A DNA stretch of 64,000 nt from Anaerolineae bacterium (GCA_020851635.1 JADZCJ010000032.1:20238-84237); one strand, 5' to 3'; numbered from the stretch's first letter, positions 16,068 through 25,961 are shown. Made by a program: numbers and translations. Notes: generated from the sequence alone by a model not told the origin.

Positions 16068-17020
16068 CATTCCATCAACAGCTCTTTCCAGCGCGGCGCA
16101 TCCAGCGCGTGATGCACCAGCGCGTTGCGCTCACGCACCCCCCATTCGTCCGTAAACCCCGCTTGCGTGCCGACGGTGTGTCGTTCATCCACCACCGTCA
16201 TCCCTCGCGTCAGTTCTCCGCGCAGCTCCACGTCCACGCGGTAATGTCCGCTGCGTTTTGAAATGCCCGGATCAATCGCAATTGCCATCGCCGTCGGGTC
16301 GTGCAGTGTCATGCCGGGATCGCCTTGCCAGTGTTTGGCGAGTTCAACCGCATGTGCGTTACAGTCCATCGCGAATTCCGCATAGGGCGTGTTCAAAGCA
16401 TACACGGCGGCAATGTCCGCATCGGTCAATGCCGCGTCCCCACGTCCCACTTCCCAGCCCACCATTTCCAAATTCATCCCACTGCGAAACACAATGCGCG
16501 CCGCTTCCGGGTCACACCAGATATTGTATTCCGCCGCGGGCGTCACATTTCCAACCACGTTCGCCGCGCCGCCCATCACGACACAGCGCGAAATCTGTTC
16601 TGCCATCTCGGGCGCGCGCGCGAGCGCGGCGGCAATGTTGGTCAGCGGTCCCAACGTTACCAGTGTGACCTCGTTCGCATGAGCGCGCGCCAGTTCCACC
16701 AGCGCATCAACCGCGCGCGCTTTTTGCGCTTGCAGCCCGGGTTCGGCATAATTCATTCCACCCATGCCGTCGGGACCGTGATACCAATAAGCATGTACCG
16801 GCTCGCGCAGCAGCGGGCGGTCACAACCCACATACACCGGCGTTTGCGCTCCGCACAGCTCCACTGTGTACCGCGCGTTCCGCGACCCGTCGCGCACGTG
16901 CATATTGCCCGACACGACCGTCACAGCCAACACGTCAATGTCGGGGTGCCGCAGCGCCATCAAAATTGCCACCGCATCATCCGATGCCGTGTCCGTATCA
17001 ATAATGAATTTCCGTTTCAT
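16058..17020 (-). CDS. Inosine-uridine preferring nucleoside hydrolase family protein
   Basis: A 320-residue nucleoside hydrolase. The calcium-binding Asp cluster is KFIIDTDTASDDAVA at residues 4-18 (consensus DTDxxxDD, here with TAS instead of PGI/V). VTLVTLGPLTNIAAAL, the VVMGGAA motif and AAEYNIWCDPEAARIVF, plus a late HDPTAMA, complete the family signature. The enzyme cleaves the N-glycosidic bond of ribonucleosides to give ribose and free base; bases could feed the molybdenum hydroxylase locus about 10 kb away. A GGGGAGG ribosome binding site lies just before the ATG, inside the hairpin at 17030-17058. Confidence 0.92.
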   Translation of the reverse strand: MKRKFIIDTDTASDDAVAILMALRHPDIDVLAVTVVSGNMHVRDGSRNARYTVELCGAQTPVYVGCDRPLLREPVHAYWYHGPDGMGGMNYAEPGLQAQKARAVDALVELARAHANEVTLVTLGPLTNIAAALARAPEMAEQISRCVVMGGAANVVGNVTPAAEYNIWCDPEAARIVFRSGMNLEMVGWEVGRGDAALTDADIAAVYALNTPYAEFAMDCNAHAVELAKHWQGDPGMTLHDPTAMAIAIDPGISKRSGHYRVDVELRGELTRGMTVVDERHTVGTQAGFTDEWGVRERNALVHHALDAPRWKELLMECLK

Positions 17021-17029
17021 CTAAAAAAA

Positions 17030-17058
17030 CCTCCCCTCTCCCATTGGGAGAGGGGAGG
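17030..17058 (-). terminator. GC-rich hairpin with T7 tract on the minus strand, overlapping the hydrolase ribosome binding site
   Basis: Arms 17030-17043 and 17045-17058 are perfect 14-bp complements. On the minus strand the stem is followed at once by seven T residues (17023-17029), a classical intrinsic terminator for the lipoprotein gene. The 3' arm also contains GGGGAGG, placed about 9 nt before the ATG of the nucleoside hydrolase (17020), so folding would hide that ribosome binding site. Confidence 0.75.
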
Positions 17059-17090
17059 GCCTGGGAGGGCCTGGGAGCGCCAACTGGGAG

Positions 17091-17110
17091 CGCCAATCTC
17101 CTGATTGGCG
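17091..17110 (-). terminator. Small hairpin at the end of the lipoprotein gene
   Basis: CGCCAATC at 17091-17098 pairs with GATTGGCG at 17103-17110 around a 4-nt loop, 3 nt after the lipoprotein stop on the minus strand. Short direct repeats (CTGGGAG-type) lie between it and the larger hairpin. No T-run follows directly. Confidence 0.45.
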
Positions 17111-17113
17111 TAT

Positions 17114-18820
17114 CTATTGCACCGTCACATCCAGCGTGTAATCCACCCGCGCATTTCCGAACGGCACCACCTGAATCACATAGTCCTGCGTCGCAGGCAG
17201 TTGCCCCTCAAAGCTCGTCGCCCCACTCTGCGAACGAATCAGCGGCTGACCGTCGTCCAACCCATAGATTGTAATCCCCGCGCTGTTGGGCGGCGCAGTG
17301 AGATTTGCTTTCATAGTCTGCCCGCCGTTCGCCTTGAGCAGATAGGTAACGATTCGCCCCTGGCTGGTTGTTCCTTGAACGCTTGCCGAAATCGCGCCGG
17401 GCGCAAACTGGATGCGCACCGGGATCGTCACGTTCAACGAGTAATTTGCCGTTGGTGTTGCATTGCCCGCGAGCACCTGGACGATATACGTGCCTGTCGT
17501 CGGCAGATTCCCTTGCCAGTATGTCCCTTCGGGGTTGCCTCGCTGTGGAGGCAGCGGGAATCCGCCGGGCGAAAGCACGGCAACGCGCGCGCTATTGCTG
17601 TTGGACGAGAGCGAAAGCTGCATATTCTGGTTCGCCTGTGCGCTCACGCTGTAGGTCGCGATTTGATTCGCCACAAGCTGTCCTTGCACCTCAGCTTCGG
17701 TTGCGCCCGGCTCCATCTGAATCACGCCGGTCGGCGGACCGGGTGGCGGAACGGTGGTCGGTGGGGGAACGCTGGTCGGCGGCGGCGCGGCTTGCACACG
17801 AATCAGGGCATAAAGCGAGACGTTCGACGCGCCCACCCCAACGAGCGTGCCATCGTCCGCGCGCAATTTCCAGTTACTGCGATACGTCCCCGGCTGGGCG
17901 GGTGCCACCATGTTGATCGAAATCTCGCCCTGCGTGCCCGCGGCAATGTTGGCTGCAATCGGCACCATGTTTGGCGCGCCCAATGGGTCGCCGCTGATAA
18001 ATTGCATATTCTGCAAACCGGTTCCGGGACCCCACGGACACGTGCCGCTGTTCAATACGCGCCAGGTTTTCGTAAACTGCGAGCCGGGCGCCATGACCGT
18101 ATTGTCCGGAATCGTCACATCCGCCACATAATTCGCTTTATAAACACAAGGGGCAGGTCCCGCCGTCGGCTCGACAAACGCCGTGGGCGTTGGCAAAAGC
18201 TGCACGGGGGTCGGCTCGGCTGCGGCGGCTGTCGCTTCCGGCGTTCCTTCCGGCACGGCGGTGACCTGCCCGATAGTTGCGAATGTCCAACCAAAATTTA
18301 CCGTCGGTTTGGAACGGTTGTTTAGTTTCACCGTGTCGGCGATGACGCCCTGCGCCTGCTGCGGGAACATCCATTGTCCCTGACCCAAAATTCCTGCATT
18401 TTGCGCCGTCGTCGCGTCCACCGAGACGCAGAATGCGCCGCCGCTCAAACCCTCGAATTTGTACGAGGGTGTGCTGACGGTGGTTGTCGTTTGCGCCGCG
18501 AGCGTGCCGGGACATTCACCCTGCGCGATCTGAACGATCACGCCCGCAATGATCGGCTCGCCCGGGTCCTTGGTGGCGTTCCCGTTCGAATCGTTAAACA
18601 CATCGCCGCCAATCAGCATCGCTTCCTGCGGCGCCGCCGTTTCAACAGATGCGGGAGTCGCATCCACCACGACGTTTGTGGGAAAGGGCAGGGTGGGAGA
18701 CGGTCGGGCATTTGCATCCTCGCCGCCTCCGAACATCGAGCAGCCGCTCAACGCCATGACGCCGACGGCAGTTACAATGAGCACAACTAGAGCGAGCACA
18801 AAAAATTGTTTTGATTTCAT
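17114..18820 (-). CDS. Lipoprotein with SdrD-like, NBR1 Ig-like and PPC domains
   Basis: A 568-residue surface lipoprotein. The signal peptide ends in a lipobox (ALSGC at about residues 23-27). Domains in order: an SdrD B-like or carboxypeptidase regulatory-like repeat (GGDVFNDSNGNATKDPGEP, about 72-150), a Pro/Thr-rich linker, an NBR1-type Ig-like domain (YVADVTIPDNTVMAPGSQ to LRADDGTLVGVG, about 225-335), a Pro-rich linker, and two bacterial PPC-like beta domains (about 355-460 and 465-568). It is likely an adhesive or stalk protein on the cell surface. The start at MKSKQFF (18820) is chosen over an upstream Met because it gives a proper signal peptide. It follows the penicillin acylase gene by 47 bp. 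Confidence 0.82.
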   Translation of the reverse strand: MKSKQFFVLALVVLIVTAVGVMALSGCSMFGGGEDANARPSPTLPFPTNVVVDATPASVETAAPQEAMLIGGDVFNDSNGNATKDPGEPIIAGVIVQIAQGECPGTLAAQTTTTVSTPSYKFEGLSGGAFCVSVDATTAQNAGILGQGQWMFPQQAQGVIADTVKLNNRSKPTVNFGWTFATIGQVTAVPEGTPEATAAAAEPTPVQLLPTPTAFVEPTAGPAPCVYKANYVADVTIPDNTVMAPGSQFTKTWRVLNSGTCPWGPGTGLQNMQFISGDPLGAPNMVPIAANIAAGTQGEISINMVAPAQPGTYRSNWKLRADDGTLVGVGASNVSLYALIRVQAAPPPTSVPPPTTVPPPGPPTGVIQMEPGATEAEVQGQLVANQIATYSVSAQANQNMQLSLSSNSNSARVAVLSPGGFPLPPQRGNPEGTYWQGNLPTTGTYIVQVLAGNATPTANYSLNVTIPVRIQFAPGAISASVQGTTSQGRIVTYLLKANGGQTMKANLTAPPNSAGITIYGLDDGQPLIRSQSGATSFEGQLPATQDYVIQVVPFGNARVDYTLDVTVQ

Positions 18821-18867
18821 GTTGGATGTGAATTTTGCAATGACACGAGGCGTCGTGCGCCGCGCGT

Positions 18868-21375
18868 TCATTCCAAAATCAATACCCCCTCTTGATGTTC
18901 CAGAATCTTTTCACGCGACCACCACAACGCATGATGCTTGCCTGCCAACCACAGCGGCATTTGATCGTCATAATGCCGACTCGCCGGATGCCCCGACTGA
19001 CCCGTCGGATGCACCCCGCGTGAATTGTCCCAGTTGCTCAAATCCAGAATTTGCCGCCACGACGCCGAGACGGCGACACTGTCTGCGATGGGCAGTTCGG
19101 GGACGAACGCCGCCTGCCAGACGGTGGACGTATCGCCGCCGTACGGAAACGGACCGCGATTAAAAATCAGGTTCAGCGGCTTTACCGCGCCGAGCGCATG
19201 TTGAAATCGCGCCCGGTGCAGTTCGCCCCATTGCCATTTTTGCATATCAAACGCCACATTCGTTTCCAACCACTGAATGGTATCGTTCAACGCATTTGCG
19301 AGAATATCAACGCTTGTTGCGGGTGCGCCTGATTCGTCTCTCATCCACTCTGATTCTTCGTTTTCCAGAATACGGAGCGCAATCAGGTATGCGCGGTCCA
19401 CATACGCGCTGTTGATCGGATGAAGCAGGGGATGAAAACCGAGACCGATAAAAGTCGCCGTCAAATCTCCCAGCCACGGCGAGAACAATCGTTTCATTGC
19501 GAAATAGAGCGTCGTTTCGTACAACGCCCCGGCCGTCGAATCGGGACTCAGCTGGCGGTCCCACGCATTCAACTCGTCCAGCGCCTCGCGCGCTGTCAGT
19601 CCGCGCTTGCCAAGCGCAGGGTGCATCAAAATCGCATAGTAAAATGCGCGCGTGAGTTTTTGAAAGGATTCGGCGGGAATGCAATAGACATCCTTTTGGA
19701 TGACGGCGAAATCGTCCGCGCTCAACGTATCGCTTTGGCTCAACAGGTCGAGGATGCGTTTCGCGCGAAAACCATTCATGGTATCGAGCGAAAGATGATG
19801 TTGATATTCTTTGCCGACCACCGCGTTATTTGCCGTCACGACCAGATGCTCGGGCGGGTTGTAGGTATGCGGCAGTTCATCAAACGGCACGTGCCCCGTC
19901 CACGCGTATTCGTCGGTCCAACCCGGCACGGGCGTCGCGCCTTTGCCGTTCTTGCGTATCGGCGTTTTGCCCGCCAGCTGGTATCCGATGTTGCCCGCGC
20001 GGTCCGCATACACGAACGACAGCGCCGGTTCGGTCCAATCGTTCAATGCCGCGCGAAACTCTTGCCAGTTGCTCGCGGACATGATCCCTAGACCTGCCTC
20101 AATCGTCCGCGAGACATCGTATCCGACCCATTTCAGCGCCAGTTTCAATTCCTCGGCGGGTTGTCCTTGCGTCGGCGGCGCTTTCGCGCCGTGCGAACCC
20201 ATTCGCTTTGCTGGATTGGACCACCATGCATCCATCACCGGACCATGCCGCGTGATTGTTACATCGAACGGGCGCGGTTTCTTTTCGCCCTTGACGCGGA
20301 GCTCTTCATGCGCCACCTGTGCGGACTCCCAGTCATTGCCGACGCGATAGCGGGTTGGTTCTTGCGCGTCGAATTTCTCGATATACAGGTCCTGGGCATC
20401 CACAAAGGCGTTTGTAACACCCCACGCGATATCACTATTGTGTCCGATTACGATCAGCGGCACCCCGGGCAGCGTCACGCCCGCCGCTTGCCATGCGGGC
20501 GTTATCAAATGCGCCTCATACCATAAAGACGGCATCTGCAAGGGCAGGTGTGGATCGTTCGCGAGCAGCGGCAAACCGGTCGTCGTTTTTGTGCCATCCA
20601 CAACCCAATTGTTGCTCATGCCAATCGGCGCGCTCACGTTCATAAAGTCCTGCGCTTGGCGCAGCGCTGCCGCCAAGCGCTCCAAGCCGGGAATGCGCGT
20701 CTGGTTCATGATCACCGGGTTTGCAGCCGACAGGTCACTGCCCAGCAGCTTGGCAGTCCTGTCGGGTCCGAGCCGCTCCAAAATCGCGCTCCGCAGTAAT
20801 TCGGCATCCCAATTCAGCCCCTGCCCCCACGCCATCATCTTGATCCACACCAGCGAGTCCATCGGATGCCATGGCTCGGGTGTAAAGCGGAGCAGGGTGA
20901 ATTCAAGCGGCAGTTTTTTTGGATTCATCTCCAGAAACGCATTCACGCCCCGCGCGTACGCGTTCAGGACGTTTGCCACCCGTTCGGACGCATTTTCCCA
21001 ATCGTTTTTCGCCGCGCGCCGCAGCCCGATAATACGCATCAGTTGGTCTGTGCCCACCGCAATGTCGCCCACGATCTCGCTCACGCGCCCCGAAGCCAGT
21101 CGGCGGTTCAATTCCATGTGCCACAGACGTTCCTGGGCATGAACAAAACCTTGCGCGCAAAACACATCCGTTTCATTGCGCGCATAAATGTGCGGCACCC
21201 CCCATTTGTCGCGGATCACCTGTACGCGGTCGTTCAACCCGGGCAGTTCGAGCCGTCCGCTGATGATGGGCAGAGGTCGCCGCCACAAATACGCCAATCC
21301 CGCGATGGGCGCGGCGATCGCGGCAGTGAGCAATCCGGCAACGGCAAGCTTTCGATTTCGACTCATCTCAGACAT
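18868..21375 (-). CDS. Penicillin acylase family Ntn-hydrolase
   Basis: About 835 residues. An N-terminal hydrophobic segment (KLAVAGLLTAAIAAPIAGLAYL) anchors or exports it. The alpha-chain region has DKWGVPHIYARNETDVFCAQ and a Met/Arg-rich helix region (AQERLWHMELNRR). The autocatalytic cleavage site is at GMSNNWVVDG, with the presumed nucleophile Ser about residue 254, followed by LLANDPHLPLQMPSLWYEAHL, the standard beta-chain start. Such enzymes hydrolyse amides of penicillins, acyl-homoserine lactones or cyclic lipopeptides; the natural substrate is unknown. Starts at 21375 or 21366 are both plausible; longer versions back to 21516 add non-typical sequence. Confidence 0.88.
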   Translation of the reverse strand: MSEMSRNRKLAVAGLLTAAIAAPIAGLAYLWRRPLPIISGRLELPGLNDRVQVIRDKWGVPHIYARNETDVFCAQGFVHAQERLWHMELNRRLASGRVSEIVGDIAVGTDQLMRIIGLRRAAKNDWENASERVANVLNAYARGVNAFLEMNPKKLPLEFTLLRFTPEPWHPMDSLVWIKMMAWGQGLNWDAELLRSAILERLGPDRTAKLLGSDLSAANPVIMNQTRIPGLERLAAALRQAQDFMNVSAPIGMSNNWVVDGTKTTTGLPLLANDPHLPLQMPSLWYEAHLITPAWQAAGVTLPGVPLIVIGHNSDIAWGVTNAFVDAQDLYIEKFDAQEPTRYRVGNDWESAQVAHEELRVKGEKKPRPFDVTITRHGPVMDAWWSNPAKRMGSHGAKAPPTQGQPAEELKLALKWVGYDVSRTIEAGLGIMSASNWQEFRAALNDWTEPALSFVYADRAGNIGYQLAGKTPIRKNGKGATPVPGWTDEYAWTGHVPFDELPHTYNPPEHLVVTANNAVVGKEYQHHLSLDTMNGFRAKRILDLLSQSDTLSADDFAVIQKDVYCIPAESFQKLTRAFYYAILMHPALGKRGLTAREALDELNAWDRQLSPDSTAGALYETTLYFAMKRLFSPWLGDLTATFIGLGFHPLLHPINSAYVDRAYLIALRILENEESEWMRDESGAPATSVDILANALNDTIQWLETNVAFDMQKWQWGELHRARFQHALGAVKPLNLIFNRGPFPYGGDTSTVWQAAFVPELPIADSVAVSASWRQILDLSNWDNSRGVHPTGQSGHPASRHYDDQMPLWLAGKHHALWWSREKILEHQEGVLILE

Positions 21376-21766
21376 GGATTTCAAATTACTTTTAAATTCC
21401 AACTGAAAATCGGCAAAACGCGCATCGGTCGGGATATTTTTGAGATGCGTTGCCGACATGGAGGAAATTAGAAGTGCCCGACAATCCGATAGGAAAAAGC
21501 CAATCAACGTTATCACAAACGCGCGCGGGTGTCAACGAAAAATGGGCGTTTCTTGTCTATACGCAATCCGCTGTCGTCGGCGCAGCCCCATTCATTTTGG
21601 ACGCGTTACACACGAAACTTTGACCCGGTCTGTTCCTCGCTGCAATAGATTGGTATGCGCGGCGCTGCATGGCTCTTGCCACTCGATGAATCCTCGACTA
21701 TATTTGATATGCAGATGCATCACGCCATTCTTTTTTGATCTACCGCAAGCCCAAGGAGTTATCCCG
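21376..21766. other. Divergent intergenic region with promoters
   Basis: About 390 bp between the penicillin acylase and acyl-CoA synthetase genes. The right half holds the good promoter at 21676-21704. On the minus strand a TTGACA (complement of 21530-21535) lies 15-17 bp before weak -10 candidates (GATAAC or TAACGT) near 21507-21514. No further gene is visible. Confidence 0.5.
21676..21704 (+). promoter_or_regulatory. Promoter of the acyl-CoA synthetase/GNAT gene
   Basis: TTGCCA at 21676-21681, a 17-bp spacer and TATATT at 21699-21704. This predicts a leader of about 55 nt carrying the AAGGAG at 21753-21758. Confidence 0.6.
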
Positions 21767-24514
21767 ATGGCACAACCCGCCACCCCCACGTTCGCCGCCT
21801 TTGACCGCGCGGGCGACGTCCTCAAGTTCGAACCGAATCCCCTCGACGCGATTTTCGCGCCCAGGAACGTCGCGCTGATTGGCGCATCCGAGACCTCGGG
21901 CAGCGTGGGGCGCACCATTCTCTGGAACCTCATCTCGAACCCCTTTGGCGGCACTGTCTTTCCCGTCAACCCCAAGCGCGCATCCATTCTGGGCATAAAA
22001 AGTTATCCCAGAATCGCAGAGGTCCCCGCCAAAGTTGACCTTGCCGTAGTTTGTACCGCGGCCCCCAGCGTGCCCGATTTGATTGGTGAATGTGTGGACG
22101 CAGGCGTCAAAGGCGCCATTATCATTAGCGCGGGATTCAAAGAAATCGGACCCGAAGGCGTAGAGCTCGAACGCCGCGTTATGGAAAACGCCAAGCGCGG
22201 GCGGATGCGTATCATCGGTCCCAACTGTCTTGGGGTCATGAACCCGTTGAATGGCTTGAATGCCACTTTTGCTTCGGCGAGCGCGCGCCCAGGTCAGGTC
22301 GCATTTCTTTCGCAAAGCGGCGCGCTGCTCACGGGCGTGCTGGATTGGAGTCTGCGCGAAAACCTGGGGTTCAGCGCGTTTGTCTCGGTCGGCTCGATGA
22401 TTGATGTGGGATGGGGCGACCTGATTCAGTATTTTGGCGACGACCCGCGCACCGAAGCCATCGTCATGTATATGGAGACCATCGGGGATGCGCGCTCTTT
22501 TCTTTCTTCCGCGCGTGAGGTTGCCTACACCAAGCCCATCATCGTGATCAAACCGGGACGCACCGAGGCGGCGGCGCATGCGGCGGCATCGCACACCGGC
22601 TCGATGACTGGCAGCGACGATGTCCTTGATGTGGCATTCAAACGCGTCGGCGTCCTGCGTGTTGATTCGATCATGGACCTCTTTTATTCGGCGGAATTGC
22701 TCGGCAAACAGCCGCGCCCCAAAGGACGCAACCTTACGATTCTCACCAACGCGGGCGGACCGGGCGTCCTTGCGACGGATGCGCTGGTTGAAGGCGGCGG
22801 CAAACTCACCCCGCTTTCGTCCGAAACGATGCAAGCACTCGATCAGCTCTTGCCCGCCGCATGGAGCCACAACAACCCAGTGGACATTCTTGGTGATGCC
22901 AGTCCCGAACGCTACGCCAAGACGCTGGAATTGACCGCGCGCGACCCCAACGCGGACGGCTTGCTCGTCATCCTCACGCCTCAGGCAATGACCGACCCGA
23001 CCATGACGGCGGAAATGCTGAAACCGTATGCGCGCATCCCGAACAAGCCCGTCCTTGCCAGTTGGCTCGGCGGCAGCGAAATCCAGGCGGGCGAAACCAT
23101 CCTTTCGCGTGCCGGGATTCCGACTTTTGAATACCCCGACATTGCGGCGCGCATGTTCAATTACATGTGGCAGTATACGGAAAACCTGCGGCTGTTGTAC
23201 GAAACCCCCTCCTTTGCGGAAGCGACCAACCCGAATCGCTCGCACGCGTCCGAGATCGTTGACCGCGCGCGCGCGCAAGGACGCACGATACTCAACGAAT
23301 ATGAATCCAAACAACTCCTGTCCGCATACGACATTCCCACCGTCGAAACGCGGGTGGCGCTGACCAAAGACCAAGCCGCCGCGGCCGCGGATGAAATCGG
23401 ATATCCGGTAGTCCTGAAACTCTACTCGGACACGATTACGCACAAGACCGATGTGGGCGGCGTCAAACTCAATTTGCCCGACACCCGTGCGGTGCGCGAC
23501 GCCTTTATTGCAATCAAGTCCTCTGTGACCGACAAGGCGGGCGCCCAACATTTTGGCGGCGTCACTGTCCAGCCCATGGTCAAACTCGACGGCTATGAAT
23601 TGATTATCGGCAGCTCGCTCGACGCGCAGTTCGGACCCGTGCTCTTGTTTGGGTTGGGCGGACAACTGGTCGAAGTTTTCAAGGACCGCGCGCTCGGTCT
23701 GCCCCCCCTCAACACCACGCTCGCGCGCCGCATGATGGAGCGCACCAAGATTTACACGGCGCTGCAAGGCGTGCGCGGACGCGCCCCGGTGGACATTGAA
23801 GCGCTCGCTCAACTGATGGTCCGCTTTAGCGAAATCGTCGTGGAACAGCGTTGGGTCAAGGAAATTGACATCAATCCGCTGCTCGCCTCACCGGAGCAAT
23901 TGATCGCCCTTGATGCGCGCGTCATTCTCTACGAACCGAATGTCACGCCCGAACAGCTCCCGCGCCCTGCGATCCGCCCATATCCGCTCAAATATGTCGA
24001 GACCTGGGTCGCAGAGGACGGCACCCGGCTGACCATTCGTCCCATCCGTCCCGAAGACGAACCGCTGATGGTCGAATATCACAAACAGGTGTCGGAACGC
24101 AGCGTCTATTTGCGCTATCTTCATCCGATGGCGCTCGACACGCGCATCGCGCATGACCGCCTTTCGCGCATTGTCTTTATAGATTATGACCGCGAGATGG
24201 CATTGGCGGCGGAATATCAAAACCCCGAAACGGGCAAACGCGAGATCGTCGGCATCGGTCGCCTGTCCAAAATCTATGGCACCTCCGACGCCGAATTTTC
24301 TCTGCTCATCGTGGATCGCTTTCACGGCAAGGGACTTGGCACCGAGTTGCTGAAAATGCTCGTCCAGATCGGACGCGACGAAAATCTCGATCGCATCATT
24401 GCCTTTATCTCGCCCGACAATCATGCAATGCAAAAAGTGTCCAGGCACTTGGGCTTTACGCTCCACCGCAGCGCAGATGATCCCACCATTATCGAAGGCG
24501 AACTTGTTCTCTGA
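21767..24514 (+). CDS. NDP-forming acyl-CoA synthetase fused to GNAT acetyltransferase (PatZ/Pka-like)
   Basis: A 915-residue fusion. Domain order: CoA-binding ([27 protein letters not shown], from about 30), succinyl-CoA-synthetase-like ligase domains with the phospho-histidine segment around [17 protein letters not shown] (about 270), an ATP-grasp domain ([38 protein letters not shown], about 515-720), and a C-terminal GNAT domain ([18 protein letters not shown] to [19 protein letters not shown], about 750-915). Homologues such as PatZ acetylate and silence acetyl-CoA synthetase; others act as ADP-forming acyl-CoA synthetases making ATP. The start at 21767 follows AAGGAG; upstream in-frame sequence lacks family similarity. 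Confidence 0.88.
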   Translation: MAQPATPTFAAFDRAGDVLKFEPNPLDAIFAPRNVALIGASETSGSVGRTILWNLISNPFGGTVFPVNPKRASILGIKSYPRIAEVPAKVDLAVVCTAAPSVPDLIGECVDAGVKGAIIISAGFKEIGPEGVELERRVMENAKRGRMRIIGPNCLGVMNPLNGLNATFASASARPGQVAFLSQSGALLTGVLDWSLRENLGFSAFVSVGSMIDVGWGDLIQYFGDDPRTEAIVMYMETIGDARSFLSSAREVAYTKPIIVIKPGRTEAAAHAAASHTGSMTGSDDVLDVAFKRVGVLRVDSIMDLFYSAELLGKQPRPKGRNLTILTNAGGPGVLATDALVEGGGKLTPLSSETMQALDQLLPAAWSHNNPVDILGDASPERYAKTLELTARDPNADGLLVILTPQAMTDPTMTAEMLKPYARIPNKPVLASWLGGSEIQAGETILSRAGIPTFEYPDIAARMFNYMWQYTENLRLLYETPSFAEATNPNRSHASEIVDRARAQGRTILNEYESKQLLSAYDIPTVETRVALTKDQAAAAADEIGYPVVLKLYSDTITHKTDVGGVKLNLPDTRAVRDAFIAIKSSVTDKAGAQHFGGVTVQPMVKLDGYELIIGSSLDAQFGPVLLFGLGGQLVEVFKDRALGLPPLNTTLARRMMERTKIYTALQGVRGRAPVDIEALAQLMVRFSEIVVEQRWVKEIDINPLLASPEQLIALDARVILYEPNVTPEQLPRPAIRPYPLKYVETWVAEDGTRLTIRPIRPEDEPLMVEYHKQVSERSVYLRYLHPMALDTRIAHDRLSRIVFIDYDREMALAAEYQNPETGKREIVGIGRLSKIYGTSDAEFSLLIVDRFHGKGLGTELLKMLVQIGRDENLDRIIAFISPDNHAMQKVSRHLGFTLHRSADDPTIIEGELVL

Positions 24515-24613
24515 CTAGCAGGTTGTCGGAGTGAAATCAAACTATAACTATTTTTGAGATGCTACGACGCGCGTCCATAGTTACAATTGAGGTCTCTCCG
24601 ACAACCTGCTAGT
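24514..24613. mobile_element. MITE-like element with 18-bp perfect terminal inverted repeats
   Basis: Exactly 100 bp bounded by perfect inverted repeats 24514-24531 and 24596-24613 (ACTAGCAGGTTGTCGGAG and its complement). Inside, 24538-24552 and 24576-24590 are also partly complementary, so the whole element can fold into one long hairpin. It has no coding capacity. It begins at the last base of the acyl-CoA synthetase stop codon. The size and structure suit a miniature inverted-repeat element; a 3' hairpin of the gene is the alternative. Confidence 0.55.
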
Positions 24614-24699
24614 GCAACAACATGATGAAATTGCCAAGTCAAGTGACGGCACGCGAGTTTTAAGACCCAATACTCCACTCCGCAATCTCATGTTGTTGC
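24614..24699. repeat. Second inverted repeat abutting the MITE-like element
   Basis: GCAACAACATGA at 24614-24625 is the exact complement of 24688-24699; flanking bases (GAAATTGC at 24627 and GCAATCTC at 24682) extend the pairing with gaps. It starts right where the first inverted repeat ends. Noncoding; function unknown. Confidence 0.55.
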
Positions 24700-24772
24700 G
24701 CTACTGGTTCCCATAAAGCAAGCCCTCGACCAATATCCCAAGACGACGCGACATCTCTCAGGAACAAAATGT

Positions 24773-25741
24773 ATGAATCAAGTCCCGTTCGCAAATACCG
24801 GCGTTCAGCTCTCTCAAATGTGTCTTGGCGCCATGATGTTTGGCTCGCGCTGTGACGAGGCAGAAGCCGACAGGATTCTGGGCGCTGCGCTCGACGGCGG
24901 CATCAACTTTATTGACACTGCCGCCATGTATGCGAATGGCGGGACCGAGGAAATCCTTGGGCGTATTCTCCCCGGGCGCCGCGAGAAACTATTCATCACG
25001 ACCAAGGTTCATGCCGGAGTTGACGGAGAGACCATCCGCGCGAGCATTGACGGCAGTCTCAAGCGAATGCAAACCGATCACGTTGAACTGTACATGATTC
25101 ACTGGCCCCAGCCGCAGATGGACCTGCATGAAATAATGCATGCCCTGAATGATGTGGTCGTCGCGGGCAAAGCGCGATTCGTCGGCTTTTGCAATTGTCC
25201 CGCATGGGTTTTTGCGCGCTGCAACCGCATCGCAGAGGCAAACGGTTGGGCGCCCCTCGTCTGCAATCAAGTGCCGTACAATTTGATCGAACGCGGCATC
25301 GAGGTCGAAATCCTGCCGCAGGCGCTTGCCGAAAAAATCGCCATCACCACGTATCGCGCGCTCGTGATCGGGCTGTTGGCAGGCAAATACACGGCGGGAC
25401 AGCCCTTGCCCGCCAACTCGCGCGGCGAGACCGACCCGCGCGTTCCCGTATGGCTCTCGAAATACGGTGATGGCATCGAACGCCTCAAAAAATTCGCCGC
25501 CGGGCACGGGGTGCCACCCGCGCACGTTGCGACGGCATGGGTTTGTGCCAGACCCGGCGTCACCGCTCCGATCGTCGGCGTCAGCACACTTGCCCAGACC
25601 CTCGCCGCCATTGAGGGGTTTTCCTTTGAACTCTCTCGGGCACAAGCGGACGAGCTCGCCTCTTTTTTCGATACCGAGGTCAAAGAAGAAGCGGGCGGCA
25701 AATTCCCCGAACTCCGTCGCGCGCTTGACTTGGGCGTGTGA
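24773..25741 (+). CDS. Aldo/keto reductase
   Basis: A 322-residue NADPH-dependent oxidoreductase of the AKR superfamily. The catalytic tetrad is visible: Asp in NFIDTA, Tyr in AAMYANG, Lys in LFITTKV and His in YMIHWPQ. The barrel strands ARFVGFCNCPAW and PLVCNQVPYNLI and the C-terminal NADP-binding stretch (VGVSTLAQTLAAI) also fit. It is of the YajO/Tas-like group (longer second half, LLAGKYTAGQPLP). The substrate is not predictable. It stands alone between the repeat region and the molybdenum hydroxylase locus. Confidence 0.9.
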   Translation: MNQVPFANTGVQLSQMCLGAMMFGSRCDEAEADRILGAALDGGINFIDTAAMYANGGTEEILGRILPGRREKLFITTKVHAGVDGETIRASIDGSLKRMQTDHVELYMIHWPQPQMDLHEIMHALNDVVVAGKARFVGFCNCPAWVFARCNRIAEANGWAPLVCNQVPYNLIERGIEVEILPQALAEKIAITTYRALVIGLLAGKYTAGQPLPANSRGETDPRVPVWLSKYGDGIERLKKFAAGHGVPPAHVATAWVCARPGVTAPIVGVSTLAQTLAAIEGFSFELSRAQADELASFFDTEVKEEAGGKFPELRRALDLGV

Positions 25742-25792
25742 CACACATCCCCGACAATCGAGTCCCGAATCTATTCGTTTTTGCTATTCCTG

Positions 25793-25801
25793 TGTTAGAA
25801 T
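25793..25801 (+). promoter_or_regulatory. Possible extended -10 upstream of the molybdenum hydroxylase locus
   Basis: TGT followed by TAGAAT at 25796-25801 fits an extended -10. It would give a leader of about 155 nt before the FAD-subunit ATG at 25962. No matching -35 was found; the leader holds no structure I recognise. Confidence 0.35.
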
Positions 25802-25961
25802 GAGCTTACTTCGATCAATTGGTCGTATGTTTTGCATACGGCGAGTTCGGGCATCCCCGCTCGAAAAGTGCCATTGATTGGTTTCCCGGGATCCTTTCAT
25901 TCGGGCAAACCCCGCATGATGGTTCCAATTCCCTTTTTGTAAACATACAAGGTCGCTCACC

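Noticed and set aside
21740..23812. A 690-codon open frame on the minus strand opposite the acyl-CoA synthetase gene
   Set aside because: It is antisense to a well-supported gene, is rich in Arg/His/Gly as expected for a high-GC shadow frame and shows no recognisable motif.
25802..25961. Long leader of the molybdenum hydroxylase operon as a riboswitch
   Set aside because: I looked for a moco, purine or other known riboswitch pattern and found no convincing stem set or conserved core; the leader is left unassigned.
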